A stretch of DNA of 64,000 nucleotides, taken from contig NZ_JAAATR010000033.1 of the NCBI RefSeq assembly GCF_009907385.1, positions 62,001 through 126,000 on the forward strand, read 5' to 3'. A program made the position numbers and the translations under genes. How positions within the stretch are numbered: position 1 is the first letter of the stretch; the number at the start of each line of letters is the position of its first letter. The notes beneath the pieces were generated by a model, which worked only from the letters and a program-made list of their open reading frames with translations, was not told the DNA's origin and did not search any database. Shown here one piece after another: positions 53,945-64,000 of this stretch. Origin of the DNA: Atlantibacter hermannii (GTDB lineage: Bacteria; Pseudomonadota; Gammaproteobacteria; Enterobacterales; Enterobacteriaceae).

Positions 53945-55288
53945 TTAAATCACGCCCTGAGCAAACATTGCGTCGGCGACTTTCACAAACCCGGCGATAT
54001 TCGCGCCGCGCACGTAGTTAACCTGCTTATCCTGTTCGCCCCACGCCACGCAGGCCTGGTGAATATCCAGCATGATGTGATGCAAACGGGTATCGACTTT
54101 TTCCGCTTTCCAGCCCATGCGCGCGGCGTTTTGCGCCATTTCCAGGCCAGAAGTCGCCACACCGCCCGCGTTGGCGGCTTTGCCTGGCGCAAACAGCACG
54201 CCTGCTTCGAGGAACAGATCGGTGGCTTCGATGGTGGTCGGCATGTTTGCGCCTTCCGCCACCACCTTCACGCCGTTGGCAATCAGGGTACGCGCGGCAT
54301 CGGTATCCAACTCGTTCTGGGTCGCGCACGGCAGGGCGATATCCACCGGCACGCCCCACGGCTGCTTGCCTTCCAGATAGGTCAGGCCGAACTCGCGGGC
54401 GTAATCGGCGACGCGGCCATCGCGGCTGGCTTTGATTTCACACAGGCGGTCGAGTTTTTCCTGGGTGAAACCGGCTTCGTCGACCACGGTGCCGTTAGAG
54501 TCCGAGGCGGTGATCACCCGCGCGCCGAACGCCATCGCTTTCTCGATGGCATATTGCGCCACGTTGCCGGATCCGGAGACCGCTACGCGCATCCCTTCCA
54601 TCCCCAGGCCGTGCTGTTTCAGCATCGCATCGACAAAATAAATTAATCCGTAGCCGGTGGCTTCCGGGCGAATCAGACTGCCGCCGAACGACAGGCCTTT
54701 GCCGGTAAACACGCAGGCGGTGTTATTGGAGAGCTTTTTCATCATCCCCGCCATATAGCCCACTTCACGGCCGCCGACGCCGATATCGCCCGCAGGCACA
54801 TCGGTATCCGCGCCCAGATGGCGATACAGCTCGGTCATCAGCGCCTGGCAGAAACGCATGATTTCGCCGTCGCTTTTGCCCTTCGGATCGAAATCGCTGC
54901 CGCCCTTGCCGCCGCCCATGGGCAGGGTGGTCAGGGCGTTTTTAAACGTTTGCTCAAAGCCGAGGAACTTAAGGATCGACAGGTTCACCGTCGGGTGAAA
55001 CCGCATCCCGCCCTTGAACGGGCCGATAGCGGAGTTAAACTGCACGCGCCACGCGCGGTTAACCTGCACCTGGTTGCGGTCATCCACCCACACCACGCGG
55101 AACTGGATCACGCGCTCCGGCTCGACCAGGCGCTCCAGCAGCGCGTTGTTGCGATAGCGCGGGTTCTGTTCAATGAACGGCCACAGCGTGGTCATGACTT
55201 CCCGAACGGCCTGTGCAAATTCAACCTGGTGCGGATCGCGCGCGGCAACGGTATTGAGAAACTGCGCCAATGATAAAGTCTGTCCCAT
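53945..55288 (-). CDS. gdhA: GdhA, NADP-specific glutamate dehydrogenase
   Basis: A 447-residue hexameric enzyme making glutamate from 2-oxoglutarate and ammonia, E. coli length. Catalytic lysine region PMGGGKGGSDFDPKGK and NADP-binding SGSGNVAQYAIEK are intact. Start MGQTLSLAQFLNTVAARDP at 55288; the upstream extension does not fit. Divergent from ynjH. Confidence 0.98.
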   Translation of the reverse strand: MGQTLSLAQFLNTVAARDPHQVEFAQAVREVMTTLWPFIEQNPRYRNNALLERLVEPERVIQFRVVWVDDRNQVQVNRAWRVQFNSAIGPFKGGMRFHPTVNLSILKFLGFEQTFKNALTTLPMGGGKGGSDFDPKGKSDGEIMRFCQALMTELYRHLGADTDVPAGDIGVGGREVGYMAGMMKKLSNNTACVFTGKGLSFGGSLIRPEATGYGLIYFVDAMLKQHGLGMEGMRVAVSGSGNVAQYAIEKAMAFGARVITASDSNGTVVDEAGFTQEKLDRLCEIKASRDGRVADYAREFGLTYLEGKQPWGVPVDIALPCATQNELDTDAARTLIANGVKVVAEGANMPTTIEATDLFLEAGVLFAPGKAANAGGVATSGLEMAQNAARMGWKAEKVDTRLHHIMLDIHQACVAWGEQDKQVNYVRGANIAGFVKVADAMFAQGVI

Positions 55289-55543
55289 AAACCATAAGCT
55301 CCTGCTATGAAGGATTGATTTTATTTGTAATATTCCTGCATAAAAATGCAGCATAAAAGACTATACCATCGACGGTCGGCCTGAAATCAAGCAAAAATTC
55401 ACCCCTGGACGGGATTTTTTTCAGCCAGCCATTAGAAAAAATGATGGCAAAAAACAGGGCTTTTCGACCCACGAGGCGGGGGCGCTGCGGCTATATTATT
55501 AACAATAACGCGGGGTTACCCGGCTGCAAAAAAGGAACAGACA

Positions 55544-55816
55544 ATGAAGAGAGTATTCGCGGCGGCGTTAGCGCTGACTCTGGCACTGCCGGCGGCGGCA
55601 GAACGCTATCGCCCGGATGTGGAGGTTAACGTGCCCGCCGAAGTGTTCAGTTCCGGCGGGCAACGGGCGCAGCCCTGCAATCAGTGCTGCGTTTATCAGG
55701 ATCAAAACTATTCCGAAGGGGCGGTCATTAAAGCGGAAGGCGTGCTGTTGCAGTGCCAGCGGGATGATAAAACCCTCAGCACCCATCCGCTGGTGTGGCG
55801 GCGCGTAAAGCCATAA
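55544..55816 (+). CDS. ynjH: YnjH, DUF1496 periplasmic protein
   Basis: A 90-residue protein, E. coli length. Signal peptide MKRVFAAALALTLALPAAA with cleavage near 19 before ERYRPDVEV. The mature part has the cysteine cluster PCNQCCVYQDQNYSEGAVIKAEG and a further cysteine in LLQCQR, the DUF1496 pattern. Function unknown. Its last 41 bases overlap the end of convergent nudG. Confidence 0.93.
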   Translation: MKRVFAAALALTLALPAAAERYRPDVEVNVPAEVFSSGGQRAQPCNQCCVYQDQNYSEGAVIKAEGVLLQCQRDDKTLSTHPLVWRRVKP

Positions 55817-56189
55817 ACGCGTTTAACAGCGGGATATCCGCCGGGGCCAGCGGGTAACGGCTGGCTTCGTCAGGGAAGCACCATACCAGAGCGCTGTGGC
55901 TCAGCTGCTGCAATTCCCCCTCCCACCGCGGCACATGCCAGGCGTGAAGATGAATAATTCGCCCGCTGACCGGCCAGCTGTAGCTTGCCACATAGCGCGC
56001 GGGCGCGGCGTCAATCGCCAGCTCTTCGCGCAGTTCGCGAATTAACGCCTCACGCTGGCTTTCGCCCGCTTCTGTTTTTCCACCGGGAAATTCCCACAGG
56101 CCCGGCTGGTCGCCTTCAGGCGGGCGCTGGGCCAGCAGGATTTTCCCGTCGCGCTCCAGAATGGCGGCCACCACATCGATTTCTTTCAT
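55776..56189 (-). CDS. nudG: NudG, CTP/5-hydroxy-CTP Nudix pyrophosphatase
   Basis: A 137-residue Nudix hydrolase that in E. coli removes oxidised pyrimidine and purine nucleotides. Nudix box GGKTEAGESQREALIRELREELAI with all key glutamates (shown in two halves around residues 37-59). Start MKEIDVVAAILERDG at 56189. Its 3' end overlaps convergent ynjH by 41 bases; xthA lies upstream. Confidence 0.94.
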   Translation of the reverse strand: MKEIDVVAAILERDGKILLAQRPPEGDQPGLWEFPGGKTEAGESQREALIRELREELAIDAAPARYVASYSWPVSGRIIHLHAWHVPRWEGELQQLSHSALVWCFPDEASRYPLAPADIPLLNAFMALRAATPADGC

Positions 56190-56212
56190 TACTGACTCCG
56201 CCATCCCGGGGG

Positions 56213-57019
56213 TTAGAACCTGAAGGTCGCCCACACCGGCGCGTGATCGGACGGCTTTTCCATGCTGCGGATATCGTAGTCGATGCCGGTTTCCACGCAG
56301 CGCTGGGCCAGCGGATGGCTCGCCAGCAGCAGGTCGATACGCAGGCCGCGGTTGTCATCAAACCCGCGCGAGCGGTAATCGAACCACGAGAAGCGATCCT
56401 GGGTTTCCGGGTTGGCGTGACGGAAGGTGTCCACCAGCCCCCAGTTCAGCAGGCGGCCCAGCCATTCGCGCTCTTCCGGCAGGAATGAGCATTTGCCGGT
56501 GCGCAACCAGCGTTTGCGGCTGTCTTCGCCGATGCCGATATCCAGATCCGTGGGGCTAATATTCATATCGCCCATAATCAACACCGGATTCTCTTTGGTC
56601 AGTTCGGTTTCCAGCACCTGTTGCAGGTTCTGGTAAAACTTCTCTTTGGCCGGGAATTTGGTGGGATGGTCGCGGCTTTCGCCCTGGGGGAAATAGCCGT
56701 TAATCACCGTCAGATTGCCGAGCGGCGACGGAATTTCGGCAATGATAATGCGACGCTGGGCTTCTTCGTCGTCATCCGGGAAGCCGCGACGCACCGCTAC
56801 CGGCGTCTCTTTAGTCAGCAGCGCCACGCCGTAATGGCCTTTCTGGCCGTGATAAAACACGTTGTAGCCCAGCTTCGCCACCTCTTCGAGGGGAAACATA
56901 TCGTCGTGGACTTTGGTTTCCTGCAAACCGATCACATCGGGCTGGTGTTTTTCAACGATCGCTTCAAGTTGATGAGGGCGGGCGCGCAGGCCGTTGATAT
57001 TAAAAGAGACGAATTTCAT
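56213..57019 (-). CDS. xthA: XthA, exonuclease III
   Basis: A 268-residue AP endonuclease and 3'-5' exonuclease of base excision repair, E. coli length. Catalytic residues: N7 in FNINGL, E34 in [12 protein letters not shown] in [13 protein letters not shown], and the DH pair in [14 protein letters not shown] at the C-terminus. Start [15 protein letters not shown] at 57019; the upstream frame is not conserved. Confidence 0.98.
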   Translation of the reverse strand: MKFVSFNINGLRARPHQLEAIVEKHQPDVIGLQETKVHDDMFPLEEVAKLGYNVFYHGQKGHYGVALLTKETPVAVRRGFPDDDEEAQRRIIIAEIPSPLGNLTVINGYFPQGESRDHPTKFPAKEKFYQNLQQVLETELTKENPVLIMGDMNISPTDLDIGIGEDSRKRWLRTGKCSFLPEEREWLGRLLNWGLVDTFRHANPETQDRFSWFDYRSRGFDDNRGLRIDLLLASHPLAQRCVETGIDYDIRSMEKPSDHAPVWATFRF

Positions 57020-57207
57020 AGTCGCTGCCGTTACTAGAGCAATAAGTGGCAGGATGGTAGCAGAAATCGAGCCCGTATGCCTGCTGTTGTGCAACGCCCT
57101 TTTTCGGGCGCGAAAAGCACCAAAATGGCGCGTATTGCCCTGAAAAAGCGCTTACCGCCTGAGCAAATCCCATCTGCGATCACAAATCCAGAATTATATT
57201 TTATCGA

Positions 57208-57289
57208 TGAATAATATCTCGGCAAATCGTGATGCGCAGGCCGCTTTATCAGATAGTTATTCACTATTTATGCACTTTAAGTGAATAAT
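57208..57289. promoter_or_regulatory. Candidate ArgR half-sites upstream of astC
   Basis: TGAATAAT at 57208-57215, TTATTCA at 57257-57263 and TGAATAAT at 57282-57289 resemble halves of the ARG box (TGAATwwwwATTCA). E. coli astC is activated by ArgR with NtrC. No complete box is present, so this is tentative. Confidence 0.4.
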
Positions 57290-57351
57290 GCTGGTTTTTA
57301 AGTGATTGATATTGCTTCTTAAATCCCTCGTTATGCATTTTTACCGCTGGC

Positions 57352-57367
57352 TGGCACGAAGTCTGCA
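57352..57367 (+). promoter_or_regulatory. Sigma-54 promoter of astCADBE
   Basis: TGGCAC, five bases, CTGCA: GG (57353-57354) and GC (57365-57366) are 12 apart, one mismatch to TGGCAC-N5-TTGCA. The start would be near 57378, giving a leader of about 63 bases. The ast operon is known to be NtrC/sigma-54 dependent. Confidence 0.85.
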
Positions 57368-57440
57368 ATCTACATTCAGGGTGCAAACACATCATATTCA
57401 TTAACATTTAAACAACCATTAATTTACCAGTGAGGTCGCT

Positions 57441-58657
57441 ATGTCTTCGTCAATCACCCGCCAGAACTTTGATGAATGGATGATTCCGGTTTACGCACCG
57501 GCGCCTTTTGTGCCGGTTCGGGCAGAGCGATCCACGCTGTGGGATCAGCAGGGCAAATCCTACATTGATTTTGCCGGCGGCATCGCAGTCAACGCGCTGG
57601 GCCATGCTAACCCTGAACTGCGCAAGGCGCTGGAAGAGCAGGCCGGGAAGCTGTGGCACACCGGCAACGGCTATACCAACGAACCGATTTTGCGGCTGGC
57701 GAAGCAACTGATTGACGCCACCTTTGCCGATCGGGTGTTCTTCTGCAACTCCGGCGCGGAGGCCAACGAAGCGGCGCTGAAGCTGGCGCGTAAGTATGCC
57801 CACGACGTCTACGGCCCGCAGAAAAGCGGCATCGTGGCGTTCAAAAACGCTTTCCATGGACGCACCCTGTTTACCGTGACCGCGGGCGGCCAGCCCGCTT
57901 ATTCGCAGGACTTCGCGCCGCTGCCGCCGGATATCTCCCACGCGGTATATAACGATCTGCAATCCGCCGCCGCGCTGATTGACGACAACACCTGCGCGGT
58001 GATCGTCGAGCCGATTCAGGGCGAGGGCGGCGTGGTGCCCGCAGAGCCCGCTTTCCTGAAGGGGCTGCGCGAGCTGTGCGATCGCCACAACGCGCTGCTG
58101 ATTTTTGATGAAGTGCAAACCGGCGTGGGCCGCACTGGCGCGCTGTATGCCTATATGCACTACGGCGTGACGCCGGACGTGCTGTCCACCGCGAAAGCGC
58201 TGGGGGGCGGCTTCCCGATTGGCGCAATACTGACCCGCGAACAGTTCTCCCGCTCGATGACCGTCGGCACTCACGGCACCACCTACGGCGGCAACCCGCT
58301 GGCGGGCGCGGTGGCCGGTAAGGTGCTGGAAATCGTCAACACCCCGGATGTGCTGAACGGCGTCAAGCAGCGCCACGACGCCATCGTGGAGCAAATCGAG
58401 GCCATCAACCGTCAGCACGGGCTGTTTAAAGCGGTGCGCGGCGTCGGTCTGCTGATCGGCTGTGTGCTGAGCGACAACTACGCCGGCCGCGCCAAAGAGA
58501 TTTCCCAACTGGCGGCGGAAGAGGGCGCGATGGTGCTGATCGCCGGTGCCAGCGTGGTGCGCTTCGCGCCGTCGCTGATTATCAGCGCGGAGGAAATCAG
58601 CACCGGCCTCGAACGCTTTGCCCGCGCCTGCGAGCGCCTGATCGCGAAGACGCCAAC

Positions 58658-58661
<4 letters not shown>
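57441..58661 (+). CDS. astC: AstC, succinylornithine transaminase
   Basis: A 406-residue PLP-dependent class III aminotransferase for step 3 of arginine succinyltransferase catabolism; it can also act as acetylornithine transaminase. PLP lysine in [15 protein letters not shown], with [13 protein letters not shown] and [21 protein letters not shown] precedes ATG 57441. First gene of astCADBE. The stop overlaps the astA start (ATGA). Confidence 0.97.
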
Positions 58662-62495
<3,834 letters not shown>

Positions 62496-62504
62496 GGTGA
62501 AGTT

Positions 62505-63467
62505 ATGCAGGAGTTTTTGGCGTACACCCTGGCTGGCGAAACCCCGGCCAGGCGGTGTGGCGAGACGGCGCAGTTTCGCTGGACGTGGTGGGATGAAGGG
62601 GTCGTCGAGCTGGCGCCGCATCACGCAACGCTGCCCGCGCTGGTACTGTCGGCGGGCATTCACGGCAATGAAACTGCCCCGGTTGAAATGCTGGATGCCC
62701 TGATGGAGGCGTTGCATCACGGCGATATCGCCCTCGCGCGCCCGTTGCTGGTTATTTTAGGTAATCCGGCCGCCCTGCGCGCCGGCAAGCGCTATCTCAC
62801 GGATGATATGAACCGCATGTTCAGCGGCCGCTGGCAAAATTTCCCGGAAAGCGGCGAAACCCGGCGCGCCTGCGTGCTTGAGCACTGTGTGGAACGCTTC
62901 CTGACCTGCGCAGGACCGGCCTGGCATCTGGATATGCATACCGCGATCCGCAGTTCATATCATCCACGCTTCGGCGTCTTTCCGGCGCGTAAAACCCCTT
63001 ATGAGAAAGCGTTTTTACGCTGGATGGCCGATGCCGGATTGCAGGCGCTGGTCTTTCATCGCGCCCCCGGCGGCACTTTTACCCACTTCAGCAGCGATCA
63101 TTTTGACGCGCAAAGCTGCACCCTGGAGTTAGGAAAAGCGCAGCCGTTCGGGCAAAACGATCTCACTCAGTTTGACGTCACCAAAGCGGCGCTGCGGGCG
63201 CTGCTGGCAGGGGAGCCCACGGAACCCCTCAATGCTCAGCCGCTGCGCTATGACGTGGTCCGGCAAATCACCCGGCAAAGCGAGGCGTTTGTGCTGCATA
63301 TGTCGGCCCAGACCCAGAACTTCACCGCTTTTGCCAAAGGCACGCTACTGGCGGAGGATGGCGCAACGGTTTACCGGGTAGAAAACGACACCGAATATGT
63401 CCTGTTCCCGAATCCCAACGTGGCGCTCGGCCTGCGGGCCGGGTTAATGCTCAAAGAGATAACCTGA
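62505..63467 (+). CDS. astE: AstE, succinylglutamate desuccinylase
   Basis: A 320-residue zinc hydrolase giving glutamate and succinate, last step. Zinc ligands in [15 protein letters not shown] (H, E) and [10 protein letters not shown] (H); catalytic glutamate region [11 protein letters not shown]. Starts [18 protein letters not shown]. Two residues shorter than E. coli. Last gene of the ast operon; spy follows on the same strand, 350 bases on. Confidence 0.96.
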   Translation: MQEFLAYTLAGETPARRCGETAQFRWTWWDEGVVELAPHHATLPALVLSAGIHGNETAPVEMLDALMEALHHGDIALARPLLVILGNPAALRAGKRYLTDDMNRMFSGRWQNFPESGETRRACVLEHCVERFLTCAGPAWHLDMHTAIRSSYHPRFGVFPARKTPYEKAFLRWMADAGLQALVFHRAPGGTFTHFSSDHFDAQSCTLELGKAQPFGQNDLTQFDVTKAALRALLAGEPTEPLNAQPLRYDVVRQITRQSEAFVLHMSAQTQNFTAFAKGTLLAEDGATVYRVENDTEYVLFPNPNVALGLRAGLMLKEIT

Positions 63468-63672
63468 CGAAATAATTTCTGCCGGTGCGGATGGTTATTA
63501 CGCACCGGTACGGCCTTAATCAATTTTTTAATTTTCAACGGTTAGTCAATTTATCCGGATTTATCCTGGTAAGCGCTTTATTTATCAGCAGGCAAACCGT
63601 ATACTCTCTGCACATTTTCTGCTTTATCAGTCAGTTGAATTATTTTCTTGCCACTCTCCTTGTTTTTTCCTT

Positions 63673-63690
63673 ATTTTCTCCATAATTGAT
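63673..63690 (+). promoter_or_regulatory. BaeR box upstream of spy
   Basis: ATTTTCTCCATAATTGAT matches 15 of 18 positions of the BaeR consensus TTTTTCTCCATDATTGGC. BaeR is a known activator of spy in E. coli. It lies about 130 bases before the ATG. Confidence 0.75.
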
Positions 63691-63702
63691 TGATTATTGT
63701 TT

Positions 63703-63766
63703 TTTACACTTTCAATGCTTTACCCAGACTCTGAATACTTGACGTTACACCACGTACACTTATTCT
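63703..63766 (+). promoter_or_regulatory. spy promoter with candidate CpxR repeats
   Basis: TTTAC occurs at 63703-63707 and 63719-63723 (GTAAA on the minus strand), 16 bases apart and so wider than the usual CpxR spacing. A promoter follows: TTGACG (63739-63744), 16 bases, TATTCT (63761-63766), giving a start near 63773 and a leader of about 45 bases. Confidence 0.5.
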
Positions 63767-63817
63767 CGTCAACACGGCAACCGTGCCGAAAAATAAACTG
63801 AAATAAAGGATAGTGAT

Positions 63818-64000
63818 ATGCGTAAATTAACTGCGATTGTAATGGCTACCTCTCTGGCGCTGGGCGCAGCGAATCTGGCGCATGCGGCAGAAACCGCAAC
63901 CACTGCCACCGCACCGGATACCACCACCGCGCAGCCGTACCACAAAGGCATGCGTGGCCCGCACCATGACATGATGTTTAAAGATCTCAACCTGACCGAC
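63818..64000 (+). CDS. spy: Spy, periplasmic chaperone (5' part, cut by the window)
   Basis: The first 61 residues of Spy, an ATP-independent periplasmic chaperone induced by Cpx and Bae envelope stress. Signal peptide MRKLTAIVMATSLALGAANLAHA with cleavage near 23 (core TSLALGAANL), then AETATTATAPDTTTAQ and the start of the chaperone domain MFKDLNLTD. AAAGGA lies 7 bases before the ATG. The sequence ends inside the gene. Confidence 0.95.
   Translation, partial: MRKLTAIVMATSLALGAANLAHAAETATTATAPDTTTAQPYHKGMRGPHHDMMFKDLNLTD

Larger units (their letters stand above)
57020..57440. other. xthA-astC divergent intergenic region
   Basis: About 420 bases with no supported gene. It contains the sigma-54 promoter of astC (57352-57367) and three TGAATAA-type sequences resembling ArgR half-sites. 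The part near xthA (57020-57180) shows nothing I can name. Confidence 0.55.
63468..63817. other. astE-spy intergenic region
   Basis: About 350 bases. An 8-bp stem-loop (CCGGTGCG 63482-63489 with CGCACCGG 63501-63508) lies after astE without an adjacent T-run. Next is an AT-rich part with no convincing gene: the open frame 63485-63685 codes for an unrelated hydrophobic string and has no ribosome site. The spy control region follows (63673-63766). Confidence 0.55.

Noticed and set aside
63485-63685. 66-codon hydrophobic ORF between astE and spy
   Set aside because: No ribosome site, random-looking composition in AT-rich control DNA, no family resemblance.

Overview
The window is chromosomal DNA of an Enterobacteriaceae member (Enterobacter/Klebsiella/Kosakonia-like). 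Almost every protein is a full-length, near-collinear match to a gene known from Escherichia coli, but coding DNA is GC-rich, gene order departs from E. coli K-12, and several E. coli genes expected here (hlyE, umuDC, ycfT, ycfZ/ymfA, yeaI/yeaJ) are absent. Genus cannot be fixed by eye. No tRNA, rRNA, CRISPR array, transposase or integrase was seen. Calls rest on remembered family sequences and motifs, not on database searches.

Layout. 0-4.5 kb: end of ycgM, ycgN, ydcH, an OrtT/GhoT-type membrane toxin, dsbB, nhaB, fadR. 4.5-30 kb: ldtC, mfd, lolCDE-nagK-cobB, potABCD, pepT, roxA, phoPQ, a TIM-barrel-like gene of unknown function between phoP and purB, then the leftward run rluE-nudJ-mnmA-hflD-purB, and icd. 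30-33.3 kb: an accessory stretch of small genes between icd and yeaO, holding a small phage-like ORF, a tail-anchored protein, a hemerythrin-domain protein behind an NsrR-like site, a DinI-family gene behind a LexA box, a BssS-like protein and an orphan, with an AT-rich gap. 33.3-49.9 kb: a glutamine-amidotransferase-like protein with an altered catalytic triad, nimT/nimR, yeaL, yeaK, kbp, yeaGH, mipA, yeaE, yeaD, gapA, msrB-yeaC, pncA-ansA, sppA. 50-64 kb: ydjA, selD-topB, a 58-residue winged-helix ORF, gdhA, ynjH, nudG, xthA, the complete arginine succinyltransferase operon astCADBE, and the start of spy, cut by the window end.

Functionally the window groups envelope maintenance and stress (Lol lipoprotein export, LdtC, MipA, Spy, PhoPQ, SppA), polyamine uptake (Pot), nitrogen and arginine metabolism (GdhA, Ast, YeaGH), central carbon enzymes (Icd, GapA), DNA repair (Mfd, XthA, TopB, NudG) and tRNA/rRNA modification (MnmA, RluE). 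Several regulatory sites can be read directly: a PhoP box with -10 upstream of phoP, a PurR operator inside purB, a perfect LexA box, an NsrR-like palindrome, a perfect CRP site upstream of gapA/msrB, sigma-54 promoters for yeaG and astC, and a BaeR box upstream of spy.

The least ordinary parts are the icd-yeaO accessory block, the gene lying between purB and phoPQ, the ycgN-ydcH-ortT-dsbB arrangement, and the amidotransferase-like protein.
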